Shown here one piece after another: positions 50,051-58,908 of a stretch of DNA of 64,000 bases (the first letter of the stretch is position 1; every line of letters begins with the position of its first letter). Under the pieces are notes generated by a model. It was not told the origin of the DNA. It searched no databases and was given only the letters and a program-made list of their open reading frames with translations. A program made the position numbers and the translations under genes. The DNA is from Pseudalkalibacillus sp. SCS-8. GTDB taxonomy: Bacteria > Bacillota > Bacilli > Bacillales > Fictibacillaceae. The DNA is taken from positions 1,488,001 through 1,552,000 of the forward strand of contig NZ_CP143541.1 in assembly GCF_040126055.1 (NCBI RefSeq). The letters are read 5' to 3'.

Positions 50051-50082
50051 AAAGCAGCCCCCCAGGAGGGAGCTGCTTTTTT
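50051..50082 (+). terminator. Terminator after the 60-residue gene
   Basis: AAAGCAGC/GCTGCTTT plus an inner CCC/GGG with one bulged A, then TTTTTT. It ends the + strand unit before the convergent rqcH side. Confidence 0.88.
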
Positions 50083-50113
50083 GATGCTCACTTTTTATTT
50101 AACGTAGTGGGCA

Positions 50114-50182
50114 TTAGAGCATGTTGATAATAAAACTGATGACGACGATTGCTCCAATGATCATTAAAATGGTGCGTAGCAT
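50114..50182 (-). CDS. 22-residue single-pass membrane miniprotein (candidate)
   Basis: ATG at 50182 on the minus strand opens MLRTILMIIGAIVVISFIIN plus ML, then TAA. It is one uninterrupted membrane helix with a positive Arg3 near the start. AAAGGAAG lies eight bases upstream. It stands 108 bases downstream of rqcH on the same strand, in a gap otherwise empty, so it could be read from the rqcH transcript or from its own promoter. Too short for usual gene callers. No family recognised. Confidence 0.55.
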   Translation of the reverse strand: MLRTILMIIGAIVVISFIINML

Positions 50183-50290
50183 GATTCATACTTCCTTTCT
50201 GATTACGAATTTTTGTATAAATCGTTATAAGATTCCTTAGAAGTATAATTCACTACTAAACGCTGAAATAAACCTGAGAATCGTAATATC

Positions 50291-52003
50291 TTAATTTCGT
50301 TGACGAAGTCGGTACACGAGATTCTCATCAGGCGTCACATGGATGGTCTTCTGATGATCATAAGTGACGAAACCAGGCTTTGCACCACTTGGCTTTTTGA
50401 CATGCTTGATATGGGTATAGTCGACCGGAACGGAGCTCGATTGCTTCGCTTTGCTGAAATAGGCGGCGATGTTCGCGGCTTCCTTAAGCGTCGTTTCATC
50501 TGGTTCACGATCACGGATGACCACATGGGAACCGGGTATGTCCTTCGTATGGAGCCAGATGTCATAAGCATTGGCAAATTTGTTCGTCAAGTAATCATTT
50601 TGTTTATTGTTCTTGCCTACCCAAATGTCTACATCCGTAGAAGAACGATATCGTTCAATGGATGGTTTCTCATTTTTCTTCCGTTTCTGGACATTCTTTC
50701 TTTTCTTAAGGTATTTACCTTCTTCTAATTCCTCACGAATTTCCTCCACATCGCTGGCTGAAGCGGACTCCAACTGTTGAAGCAGGGACTCCAGGTAACG
50801 GATTTCCTGATTGGTTTCCTCGAGCTGTTTATGGACATGCTGAATTGAATTCTTCAGCTTGTTGTACTTTTTAAAATAGTGCTGTGCGTTTTCAGACGGG
50901 GTCTTTTGAGTATCTAATGGGATCGTAATCATCGACGCATTTTCATCATAATAGTTTGGAACTTCAGCTTTGTTCATTCCACGTTCCAATTGATAGATGT
51001 TTGCAGTGATCAATTCACCATAAAGCTTGTAGGTTTCGGCCTTTTCTGAGTTGGATAAGGTTGATTTGAGCTTAGGGATTTTCTGTTCATTCTTTTTCAA
51101 TTCATTTCTCAAAAATCGTTCAAGGTCAGATGCCTGCTGCTTAACTCGGTCTCTCTCTGCCTTTCCGAAGTAGAACCGGTCCAGTAGTGTACTGACATCG
51201 TCGAATGTCGATGTCATTCCTTTAAGATGGCTCAATTGAATGACAGAAAAGTATTCCTTTCTGTCAGTTATCACCATCTGTGGTGTATACTCGTGGTTTT
51301 TCACTTTTTCCATCAATTCTGTAAAGGAACCTGCTAACGACTTTCGATTTCCGAGCTCCGAGCGATGAATGATTTCATTGGATACGAGAGGTGCAATCCC
51401 TTCGAACTGTTGGACGATCTGACGGTCGATTTTACCGCTGTTGAAATCCAGCTTCCGAAGAAACGTCTCTTCATCCGTTTCCAATGGGTTGATTTTCTCT
51501 TGGGATGGAGGAAACACGTATGGGCTACCCGGAAGCAGCGTACGATGCCGGTTTTGGGAAGGTGGAATATGTTTAACACAATCCACTATCAAATTGGTTT
51601 CTGCATCAACAAGCGAAATGTTACTATGTCTTCCCATGATTTCGATGATCAGACGTTTATGGGTGATATCTCCGATTTCGTTTCGGGAAGCAATGTTGAA
51701 AAGGATCATCCTCTCCATTCCCGGTTGTTCGATGCCATCAATGACGCCGCCTTCCAAATGTTTCCTCAGCAGCATGCAGAGCATGGGAGGGACTTTCGGG
51801 TTTTCATGCTGGTGTTGGGTTATATGAACTCTCGGATAACTGGCGTTGGCTGAGAGTAAGAGTTTATGGGTCGTTCCTTTTGATCGTATGACGAAAATAA
51901 GTTCTGTCGGGAATGGTTGGTAGATTTTTGTGATTTTCCCTTTTGTGAGGGTTTCGTTAAGTTCGTGTGTAATGGCTCTGGTCATGATTCCGTCAAAGGA
52001 CAT
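50291..52003 (-). CDS. rqcH: Ribosome quality control protein RqcH (NFACT/FbpA)
   Basis: Adds C-terminal alanine tails to nascent chains on stalled 50S subunits. 570 residues: NFACT-N domain (MSFDGIMTRAITHELNETL, ending near 180), a middle helical region with coiled coil about 270-430, and the C-terminal NFACT-R domain with DIWVGKNNKQNDYLTNK and DIWLHTKDIPGSHVVIRD. Ribosome site GGAGTGA upstream of ATG 52003. Equals B. subtilis YloA, but here on the opposite strand from all neighbours. YlmH, its partner in the pathway, is at 30.3 kb. Confidence 0.95.
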   Translation of the reverse strand: MSFDGIMTRAITHELNETLTKGKITKIYQPFPTELIFVIRSKGTTHKLLLSANASYPRVHITQHQHENPKVPPMLCMLLRKHLEGGVIDGIEQPGMERMILFNIASRNEIGDITHKRLIIEIMGRHSNISLVDAETNLIVDCVKHIPPSQNRHRTLLPGSPYVFPPSQEKINPLETDEETFLRKLDFNSGKIDRQIVQQFEGIAPLVSNEIIHRSELGNRKSLAGSFTELMEKVKNHEYTPQMVITDRKEYFSVIQLSHLKGMTSTFDDVSTLLDRFYFGKAERDRVKQQASDLERFLRNELKKNEQKIPKLKSTLSNSEKAETYKLYGELITANIYQLERGMNKAEVPNYYDENASMITIPLDTQKTPSENAQHYFKKYNKLKNSIQHVHKQLEETNQEIRYLESLLQQLESASASDVEEIREELEEGKYLKKRKNVQKRKKNEKPSIERYRSSTDVDIWVGKNNKQNDYLTNKFANAYDIWLHTKDIPGSHVVIRDREPDETTLKEAANIAAYFSKAKQSSSVPVDYTHIKHVKKPSGAKPGFVTYDHQKTIHVTPDENLVYRLRQRN

Positions 52004-52054
52004 AGTGTGTTCACTCCAATGTATTAAACTACTTCATTCATTTGTTTATCTTTT

Positions 52055-52177
52055 TTTGCTTTCCCCTTAGGCTCCAGTAAGGAATGCGGTCACTTACACG
52101 CAAGCGTGACGTGACCTTATCCTTACCTGGAGCCTTTCACTTCGTTCAAAAATTTCATTTTTTAAGGGGAAAGCAAA
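52055..52177. repeat. Hairpin element copy 1
   Basis: Outer arms TTTGCTTTCCCCTTA (52055-52069) and TAAGGGGAAAGCAAA (52163-52177) are perfect 15-bp inverted repeats. Inside, GGCTCCAG-TAAGGA pairs with TCCTTA-CCTGGAGCC with one bulged base, then GGTCAC with GTGACC, then CACG with CGTG at the tip (loop CAAG). The 3' side has an unpaired stretch with TTTCACTTCGTTC between the inner and outer stems. Confidence 0.88.
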
Positions 52178-52246
52178 GGTGCTTATTCGAAGTTGTACCC
52201 TTTTGTAAGTTGGTTTTGCAAGTCTAACATACATTACTTATTGGCG

Positions 52247-52367
52247 TGCTTTCCCCTTAGGCTCTATGGTGGTTCGCGGTCACTTACACGCATGGCGTGA
52301 TGTTCCCTTGACCCTCCATAGAGCCTTTCACTTCGTTCTATAAATTTCATTTTTTAAGGGGAAAGCA
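52247..52367. repeat. Hairpin element copy 2
   Basis: Outer arms TGCTTTCCCCTTA and TAAGGGGAAAGCA. The inner stem has a different sequence from copy 1, GGCTCTATGG with CCATAGAGCC, but still pairs perfectly over 10 bp, followed by GGTCA/TGACC and CACGC/GCGTG with loop ATG. The TTTCACTTCGTTC side stretch is kept. Confidence 0.88.
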
Positions 52368-52438
52368 AAGGTGCTTATTCGAGGTTGTACCCTTTTGTGA
52401 GTTGGTTTTGCAAGTCTAACATACATTACTTATTGGCG

Positions 52439-52556
52439 TGCTTTCCCCTTAAGCACTATGGTGGTTCGCGGTCACTTACACGCATGGCGTGATGTTCCCT
52501 TGACCCTCCATAGAGCCTTCACTTCGTTCAAAAATTTCATTTTTAAGGGTAAAGCA
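52439..52556. repeat. Hairpin element copy 3 (partly decayed)
   Basis: Nearly the same as copy 2 in the core (CTATGGTGG, GCGGTCACTTACACGC, ATGGCGTGATGTTCCC), but the 5' inner arm reads GCACTATGG against ATAGAGCC, and the right outer arm has a change, TAAGGGTAAAGCA. These changes weaken pairing, so this copy looks older or under less constraint. Confidence 0.85.
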
Positions 52557-52659
52557 TGGGTGCTGATCGTGCTCGTAATTATCCGTTCCATTATAGCATT
52601 TTTTGGGACAATCCTGAATATAGATGGCTTGTATAAGATGCTTTAAACGGGGTGGGAGG

Positions 52660-55371
52660 ATGAAATGGTACTCGGTTTCTACAAGTGATGTAGAAAGGAA
52701 GCTCAAGACGGATCTTCAGCAAGGGTTAACGCAGAAAGAAGCACAGAAACGATTATTGGACAACGGTCCCAATGAATTGCGGCAAGAAGAACGTGTGTCT
52801 CCAATCATCGTTTTTTTATCACAATTCAAAGATTTCATGGTGCTTGTCTTATTAGCAGCGACATTGATTTCTGGCATTCTAGGAGAGTATATGGATGCGA
52901 TCGCAATCATGTTGATCGTATTTGTTAATGGTATTTTAGGGTTTGTCCAAGAGCGGAAAGCTGAAAGGTCCCTTCATGCGCTCAAACAATTGGCAAGCCC
53001 GAAAGTCCAGGTTCTCCGTAACGGGTCATGGATGAGCATTCCATCAAAAGAAGTCGTTGTCGGGGATATCGTCCGTTTTACCGCAGGAGACCGAATCGGT
53101 GCAGATATTCGTTTAGTAGAATCCAAATCATTAAGTGTTGAAGAATCCGCTTTGACAGGGGAATCGATCCCTGCTCAGAAGAACGCTGAAGCAGTGCTCA
53201 AAGGGGATCATTCTCCAGGAGATCAAGAGAATATATGTTTCATGGGCACGATGGTAACGAACGGAAGAGGTACAGGGGTAGTAGTAGCTACCGGAATGGA
53301 TACAGAAATGGGTAAAATCGCCCATCTGCTGACAAGTGAAGAGGGATTACAAACACCATTACAGCGTCGTTTGGAGCAGCTAGGTAAGATTTTGATATTG
53401 GTCGCCTTATTTTTGACTGCACTCGTTGTTGTCATCGGTGTTTTACAAGGTCATGATCTTTACACGATGTTCCTTGCAGGTGTGTCTCTCGCTGTCGCCG
53501 CCATACCAGAAGGACTACCGGCTATCGTCACCATCGCTTTGGCTTTGGGTGTTCAGAAGATGATCCGTAGAAGGGCGATTGTACGTAAACTCCCATCTGT
53601 TGAAACGCTTGGTTGTGCGACAGTCATCTGCTCTGACAAGACAGGTACATTGACGGAAAACAAGATGACGGTCACTCATTTGTGGAGCAGTGGGAAGAGC
53701 TGGCATGTGACCGGTACTGGCTTTGAGCTGACAGGGGACTTTCTTGGGCCAAACGGAAGGGTCGATCTTGAGCGTATGCCGGCATTGAAGCAATTGCTTA
53801 CGTTTGGTGTCCTCTGTAACAATGCAAGTATTGAACAAGCAGGGAAAAAGGGGAAAGGTAACATCCAAATCCATGGGGATCCGACCGAGGTTGCCCTCAT
53901 GATTGCAGGAATGAAGGCCGGGATAGAAGCATCAAAACTTGAAACAGCCTACCAACATATTGACGAATTTCCATTCGATTCAGAGAGAAAGATGATGAGT
54001 GTTATTGTAAAAGCTTCGGATGGTCAAAGATACATCGTAACGAAAGGTGCTCCGGATGTCGTCATTTCCAGATGTGCCCATATACTATGGAACGATCGTC
54101 AATCGCTCATGGATGAGCGGAGAAAGAATGACGTGCATAGAAAGATTGAAGAGATGGCAGAACAAGCATTAAGGACAATTGCCGTCGGATTTCGTCCTTT
54201 AAGGAATGGAGAAACAGTCTCCTCTGCTTTTGAAGCAGAAAGTGAGCTAACACTTATCGGGCTTCAGGGGATGATTGATCCGCCAAGGAAGGAAGCGATG
54301 GAAGCGATCCGGGAATGTCAGAATGCCGGAATCAAAACCGTCATGATCACAGGAGATCATATCCTCACAGCTAAAGCCATTGCACGCGAGTTGAACATGC
54401 TTCCTGAAAACGGCAAAGTGATGGAAGGAAAGACATTAGCAGCACTCACAATCGAAGAGCTTGAACAAGTTGTCGATGACGTCTATGTATTTGCGCGTGT
54501 ATCTCCGGAACATAAGCTGAAGATCGTCAAAGCGTTACAAAACAGAGGGCATATCGTCGCGATGACTGGCGACGGTGTGAATGATGCCCCGGCCATTAAA
54601 GCGGCGAACATCGGAATTGCGATGGGGTTGACTGGAACGGATGTCGCAAGGGAGGCGTCTTCACTTGTCCTTTCAGATGATAATTTTGCGACAATACGAG
54701 CGGCGATTGAAGAAGGAAGAAACATCTACGAAAACATCCGGAAGTTCATCCGTTATTTGCTGGCATCGAATGTCGGAGAGATCCTCGTCATGCTATTTGC
54801 GATGCTGATGTCGATGCCGCTCCCTTTAGTGCCGATTCAAATATTATGGGTGAATCTGGTGACAGATGGTCTCCCTGCTATGGCGTTAGGAATCGATAGT
54901 GCAGAAGAGGATGTAATGAAACGTTCACCAAGAAAAACGAATGAGGGTGTATTTTCGAGAGGACTAGGCTGGAAAATCATTTCAAGAGGGTTCTTGATCG
55001 GTATTGTGACCATTATAGCGTTTGCGATTGCCTACTATGAAAATCCTGAAAATCTGGTCAGAGCCCAGACAGTCGCATTCTCTACTTTAGTAATGGCACA
55101 ATTGATCCACGTTTTTGATTGTAGAAGTGAACGATCCGTCTTCCATCGAAATCCTTTCGGAAATATTTATTTAGTTCTGGCTGTCCTTTCATCCATTGCC
55201 TTATTAATTGTCGTTGTCTACTATCCGCCGCTTCAGCCGATTTTCCATACGACCAGCTTGAATATAAGAGAATGGATGTTGATTTTAGGTATGGCAGGTA
55301 TACCGACATTTGCGCTCGCAGGGGCTCATCTCTTCAAGAGGAGAAAGCATGTGATGCTAAAGCGTCCGTAA
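52660..55371 (+). CDS. yloB: Calcium-transporting P-type ATPase (YloB-like)
   Basis: P2A-type cation pump. 903 residues: N-terminal cation ATPase domain, actuator TGES loop ([10 protein letters not shown]), PEGLPA in M4, phosphorylation motif [13 protein letters not shown] with Asp326, hinge [12 protein letters not shown], and ten membrane helices. Sequence closely follows B. subtilis YloB, a sporulation-linked Ca2+-ATPase. Start MKWYSV at ATG 52660 matches YloB; a GGGAGG abuts the ATG, so GGGGTG five bases away is the likelier ribosome site. Upstream in-frame codons are rejected. The hairpin array lies 104 bases upstream. Confidence 0.93.
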   Translation: MKWYSVSTSDVERKLKTDLQQGLTQKEAQKRLLDNGPNELRQEERVSPIIVFLSQFKDFMVLVLLAATLISGILGEYMDAIAIMLIVFVNGILGFVQERKAERSLHALKQLASPKVQVLRNGSWMSIPSKEVVVGDIVRFTAGDRIGADIRLVESKSLSVEESALTGESIPAQKNAEAVLKGDHSPGDQENICFMGTMVTNGRGTGVVVATGMDTEMGKIAHLLTSEEGLQTPLQRRLEQLGKILILVALFLTALVVVIGVLQGHDLYTMFLAGVSLAVAAIPEGLPAIVTIALALGVQKMIRRRAIVRKLPSVETLGCATVICSDKTGTLTENKMTVTHLWSSGKSWHVTGTGFELTGDFLGPNGRVDLERMPALKQLLTFGVLCNNASIEQAGKKGKGNIQIHGDPTEVALMIAGMKAGIEASKLETAYQHIDEFPFDSERKMMSVIVKASDGQRYIVTKGAPDVVISRCAHILWNDRQSLMDERRKNDVHRKIEEMAEQALRTIAVGFRPLRNGETVSSAFEAESELTLIGLQGMIDPPRKEAMEAIRECQNAGIKTVMITGDHILTAKAIARELNMLPENGKVMEGKTLAALTIEELEQVVDDVYVFARVSPEHKLKIVKALQNRGHIVAMTGDGVNDAPAIKAANIGIAMGLTGTDVAREASSLVLSDDNFATIRAAIEEGRNIYENIRKFIRYLLASNVGEILVMLFAMLMSMPLPLVPIQILWVNLVTDGLPAMALGIDSAEEDVMKRSPRKTNEGVFSRGLGWKIISRGFLIGIVTIIAFAIAYYENPENLVRAQTVAFSTLVMAQLIHVFDCRSERSVFHRNPFGNIYLVLAVLSSIALLIVVVYYPPLQPIFHTTSLNIREWMLILGMAGIPTFALAGAHLFKRRKHVMLKRP

Positions 55372-55398
55372 GTGTAAATGGCACAAATGAATGATGGG

Positions 55399-55428
55399 GA
55401 AGCTGATCGTTTTCGGTCAGCTTCTTTT
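55399..55428 (+). terminator. Terminator after the P-type ATPase
   Basis: GAAGCTGATC, loop GTTTTC, GGTCAGCTTC: ten pairs with one G-U, followed by TTTT. Confidence 0.82.
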
Positions 55429-55520
55429 CGTGGATGTAAGACATACGAAACCATTCTCTTTCATATTCTTGTCCACTGTTGTAAAATTGTATAGAATAGT
55501 ACAATGGAAGTGATAATGTG

Positions 55521-56399
55521 ATGAAAAGTATGACGGGTTTCGGAAGGGCAGTCATTGAGGATGAACATTATTCCATAACGACAGAAATCAGATCAGTGAA
55601 CCATCGTTTCTCTGAAATCCAGATCCGATTACCACGACAATTATCCATAATTGAAGATAAGATTAAACGTTGTATTCAGGAGTACATAATTCGAGGTAAG
55701 GTTGATGTTTGGATCAGTATCGATGGTGAACGTGGGATAGAAAGGGAATTATCGGTCGATTGGACGCTTTTGGATCAATATGTAGAAGCCCATAGGCAGT
55801 TGAATGAGCGCCTGCAAGCCGATGAAGAACTCCGTTATCAGCAATTATTGACCTATCCTAATATCGTTACGATTACAGAGCGGGAGCAAGTAACAGATCG
55901 ATTTGCTGATCAAGTTCTGGAATCAGTCGAGCTGGCCAGTTCCAAGTTAATTGCAATGCGGGAGGATGAAGGAAAACATCTTAAAGAAGACCTCCTTACA
56001 AGGTTACAGGACGTCGAAAATATTCTAGAGGAAATCCGTGTCTTAGCTCCTGAAGTTCAGATCGGATATCGCGACCGGCTATATAAGAGGATTAAAGATT
56101 TTACAGACGGTAAGCTTGATCTGGATGATACCCGCGTGCTGACAGAGGTCGCAATTTTTGCAGATAAATGTAATATCGATGAAGAATTGACAAGACTTGA
56201 TAGTCATGTGAGTCATTTCAGGGATATACTTGAAGAGTCAGGTTCGATCGGGCGGAAAATGGACTTTCTTGTGCAGGAAATGAACCGAGAAAGCAATACG
56301 ATTGGATCCAAAGCAAATGATTATTCGATCAGTAAATACGTAGTGCAATTAAAAAGTGAAATCGAAAAACTAAAAGAACAGGTACAAAACATCGAATGA
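55521..56399 (+). CDS. yloC: YicC/YloC family endoribonuclease
   Basis: 292 residues. N-terminal YicC domain starting MKSMTGFGRAVIEDEHYS with EIRSVNHRFSEI, and a C-terminal DUF1732 region ending FLVQEMNRESNTIGSKAND. E. coli YicC and B. subtilis YloC are reported endoribonucleases. A GTG at 55518 is also in frame; ATG 55521 better fits family starts. First gene of the run yloC-remA-gmk-rpoZ. Confidence 0.92.
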   Translation: MKSMTGFGRAVIEDEHYSITTEIRSVNHRFSEIQIRLPRQLSIIEDKIKRCIQEYIIRGKVDVWISIDGERGIERELSVDWTLLDQYVEAHRQLNERLQADEELRYQQLLTYPNIVTITEREQVTDRFADQVLESVELASSKLIAMREDEGKHLKEDLLTRLQDVENILEEIRVLAPEVQIGYRDRLYKRIKDFTDGKLDLDDTRVLTEVAIFADKCNIDEELTRLDSHVSHFRDILEESGSIGRKMDFLVQEMNRESNTIGSKANDYSISKYVVQLKSEIEKLKEQVQNIE

Positions 56400-56471
56400 G
56401 CATGCAGCTTATAGGGTTGTAAGCTATGAAACTTGGATACGCTAGATATAGAGATAGCCAGGAGGGTAACC

Positions 56472-56732
56472 ATGAACATAAAGTTGATCAATATCGGATT
56501 TGGTAATATCGTGTCTGCCAATCGTATCATTTCAATTGTAAGTCCGGAATCTGCACCGATAAAAAGGATTATTACAGATTCACGTACCCAGCATAAATTG
56601 ATTGATGCGACATATGGGAGACGGACTCGTGCTGTCATCATTACAGACAGTGATCATGTCATCCTGTCGGCTGTACAACCTGAGACGGTGGCACAACGCT
56701 TATTGAATAAAGAGGATTTAACAGAAGAATAG
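56472..56732 (+). CDS. remA: Extracellular matrix regulator RemA (DUF370)
   Basis: DNA-binding activator of biofilm matrix operons in B. subtilis. 86 residues: [63 protein letters not shown], nearly identical to B. subtilis RemA. ATG 56472 after AGGAGGG; the 13 open codons before it lack a ribosome site. Confidence 0.96.
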   Translation: MNIKLINIGFGNIVSANRIISIVSPESAPIKRIITDSRTQHKLIDATYGRRTRAVIITDSDHVILSAVQPETVAQRLLNKEDLTEE

Positions 56733-56757
56733 AGATTGACTGAGGTGTAAGGATATC

Positions 56758-57372
56758 ATGAAAAAAGAAAGAGGCATTTTGTTTGTGTTATCGGGACCTT
56801 CTGGTGTTGGAAAAGGGACTGTTAACCGTTCATTACGACAACAATGGAACGGATTGGAATTTTCAATATCTGTTACCACTCGTAAACCTCGAGAAGGGGA
56901 GCAAGACGGTGTGGATTATTTCTTCAAATCCAGAGAAGAGTTTGAAGAGATGATTAAACAGAACCAATTGCTGGAGTATGCAGAGTATGTCGGTAATTAC
57001 TACGGCACACCTTTGCAGTATGTCGAACAGACATTGGAAGCAGGGAAAGATGTTCTGCTTGAAATTGAAGTGCAGGGAGCGTTACAAGTTCGAAAGCTTG
57101 TACCTGAAGGCGTATTTATCTTCCTTGTCCCGCCAAGCCTGGATGAATTACGTAACAGGATTGTAGGACGAGGTACTGAAACAGAAGATTTGATCAATAA
57201 CCGTATGTCTGTTGCAAAAGAAGAATTGGAAATGATGGATCATTATGACTATGTGGTCGAAAATGATGAAATCCAAGCCGCGTGTGATCGTATTAAAGCG
57301 ATTGCTCTAGCTGAACACTGTAAGAAGGATCGTATCAAGAAACAATATCTGAGATTACTGGAGGTAGAATAG
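56758..57372 (+). CDS. gmk: Guanylate kinase
   Basis: ATP-dependent phosphorylation of GMP to GDP. 204 residues; P-loop [14 protein letters not shown] near residue 10, GMP-site [17 protein letters not shown] and [13 protein letters not shown]. The ribosome site TGAGGTGTAAGGAT precedes ATG 56758. Immediately followed by rpoZ. Confidence 0.97.
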   Translation: MKKERGILFVLSGPSGVGKGTVNRSLRQQWNGLEFSISVTTRKPREGEQDGVDYFFKSREEFEEMIKQNQLLEYAEYVGNYYGTPLQYVEQTLEAGKDVLLEIEVQGALQVRKLVPEGVFIFLVPPSLDELRNRIVGRGTETEDLINNRMSVAKEELEMMDHYDYVVENDEIQAACDRIKAIALAEHCKKDRIKKQYLRLLEVE

Positions 57373-57579
57373 ATGCTTTATCCATCAATCGACTCATTAA
57401 TGGAGAAATTAGATTCAAAGTATACCCTCGTCACGTTGTCAGCTAAACGAGCACGTGTCATTCAGCAAACAGCCTATGCTGGCACTGAGGATACAAAGTC
57501 AAACAAACCAGTTGGGAAAGCTTTAGAAGAAATCGTGGAAGGAAAATTAACCTTTGACATCAACAAACTACAAGGATAA
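57373..57579 (+). CDS. rpoZ: RNA polymerase omega subunit
   Basis: 68 residues. [20 protein letters not shown] and [12 protein letters not shown] hold the omega signature; the Bacillus form is B. subtilis YloH. ATG follows the gmk stop directly, with GGAGGTAG in the gmk end. Assists RNA polymerase assembly. Terminator at its stop codon. Confidence 0.95.
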   Translation: MLYPSIDSLMEKLDSKYTLVTLSAKRARVIQQTAYAGTEDTKSNKPVGKALEEIVEGKLTFDINKLQG

Positions 57580-57609
57580 ACAACCTATCTGATAGGTTGT
57601 TCTTTTTTT
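57579..57609 (+). terminator. Terminator after rpoZ
   Basis: AACAACCTAT, loop CTG, ATAGGTTGTT: a perfect 10-bp stem, then CTTTTTTT. Its first base is the last base of the rpoZ stop codon. Confidence 0.92.
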
Positions 57610-57693
57610 CATTACTTGTAAACAGGACATCGTTGTTATAGATGCAACAATAATAATATTATGTCTACAAAACTGACGGGAGGTAGGTTCCCC

Positions 57694-58908
57694 ATGACGG
57701 AAAAGAAAAAGGTTCTGTTATGTGTGACAGGCGGAATCGCTGTATTTAAAGCTGCAGGACTGACTAGTCAATTGAGGCAATCAGGATATGAAGTCAAAGT
57801 GATGATGACCCGATCTGCGATGGAATTCGTCACACCATTGACATTTCAAACCCTGTCAAGGAATCACGTCTATCATGATACTTTTGATGAAAAGGATCCA
57901 TCTGGTGTCGCACATATTGATTTAGCGGATTGGGCTGATCTGGTCGTCGTCGCGCCAGCCACTGCCAATAGCATCGGGAAATTAGCGAATGGAATTGCAG
58001 ATGACATGATTTCAACGACATTGTTAGCAACCACCGCTCCTGTGATGATTGCACCTGCGATGAATGTCCATATGTATGAACACCCTGCCGTATATGCCAA
58101 CATGGAGCGACTAGCGAAATATGGCTGCAGATTTATTGAGCCAGGAGAAGGGTTGTTAGCTTGTGGATATGTCGGGAAGGGAAGATTGGCAGAACCTGAA
58201 GAAATTCTGGAATCGATTCATCACTTCTTTAAAGAACAGTCCTACAAACCGTTAAAAGGAAAGCATGTTCTCATTACAGCAGGACCCACGAGAGAATATG
58301 TGGATCCCGTCCGTTTCTTCACGAATCGTTCGTCTGGCAAGATGGGATATGCTTTAGCTGAAAAAGCCTATGAACAAGGAGCGGATGTGACCTTGATAAG
58401 TGGTCCGACGAATCTGAACGCTCCTTATGGTGTCGATTTCATACAAGTAGAATCAGCAGAAGAGATGTACAAAGAGGTCATGGAACGTTATAACAGAGCT
58501 GACCTTGTCATCAAATCAGCAGCTGTTGCCGATTATCGTCCTAAAGTGACGTACGATTCTAAAATGAAAAAACAGGATGGCAACCTCTCAATAGACATGG
58601 ATCGGACAAAGGATATCCTACTTGAATTAGGAAAACAGAAGGAACATCAAGTCCTTGTAGGTTTTGCTGCAGAAACCGATGACGTTACCCGCTATGCCAA
58701 AGGGAAACTAGAGAAGAAGAATCTTGATATGATCGTTGCGAATAATGTGGCCCAAACCGGTTCTGGATTTGAAGGGGATACAAACCAGGTTCACATCTTC
58801 GGAAGAGATGGACATGAGTATGAAAGCTCATTACTGTCGAAGAAAGAGGTGGCCGAAATCGTACTGAGAGAAAGCGCACGTTATATGAAAGGATCAGATG
58901 AAGGATGA
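57694..58908 (+). CDS. coaBC: Bifunctional phosphopantothenoylcysteine decarboxylase/phosphopantothenate-cysteine ligase
   Basis: Two steps of CoA synthesis. 404 residues: flavoprotein CoaC half (VLLCVTGGIAVFKAAGL, NGIADDMISTTLLA, APAMNVHMYE, substrate clamp LLACGYVGKGRLAE with its Cys) and CoaB half from about 185 (HVLITAGPTREYVDPVRF, NRSSGKMGYALA, KSAAVADYRP). ATG 57694 with GGGAGGT ten bases upstream. Overlaps priA by four bases. Functionally linked to panE at 3.7 kb. Confidence 0.96.
   Translation: MTEKKKVLLCVTGGIAVFKAAGLTSQLRQSGYEVKVMMTRSAMEFVTPLTFQTLSRNHVYHDTFDEKDPSGVAHIDLADWADLVVVAPATANSIGKLANGIADDMISTTLLATTAPVMIAPAMNVHMYEHPAVYANMERLAKYGCRFIEPGEGLLACGYVGKGRLAEPEEILESIHHFFKEQSYKPLKGKHVLITAGPTREYVDPVRFFTNRSSGKMGYALAEKAYEQGADVTLISGPTNLNAPYGVDFIQVESAEEMYKEVMERYNRADLVIKSAAVADYRPKVTYDSKMKKQDGNLSIDMDRTKDILLELGKQKEHQVLVGFAAETDDVTRYAKGKLEKKNLDMIVANNVAQTGSGFEGDTNQVHIFGRDGHEYESSLLSKKEVAEIVLRESARYMKGSDEG

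Larger units (their letters stand above)
52055..52556. repeat. Tandem array of three large hairpin elements, period about 191 bp
   Basis: Three inverted-repeat elements at 52055, 52247 and 52439 are joined by near-identical 70-base spacers (from GGTGCTTATTCG to TTACTTATTGGCG). The start-to-start distance is 190 and then 192 bases. The third spacer is only partly recognisable after 52557 (GGGTGCTGATCGTGC). The array fills the rqcH/P-ATPase divergent gap, 656 bases without any gene I accept. Confidence 0.9.

Noticed and set aside
51365..51853. 162-codon + strand ORF within rqcH
   Set aside because: Antisense to the well conserved rqcH coding sequence and without any recognisable protein features.
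52055..52556. CRISPR array
   Set aside because: Only three units at a period of about 191 bp, and the spacers are identical to each other rather than unique; each unit is itself a long hairpin.
52458..52646. 62-codon ORF starting in hairpin copy 3 with a hydrophobic stretch
   Set aside because: It begins inside the repeat, lacks a ribosome site and is not kept open in copies 1 and 2.
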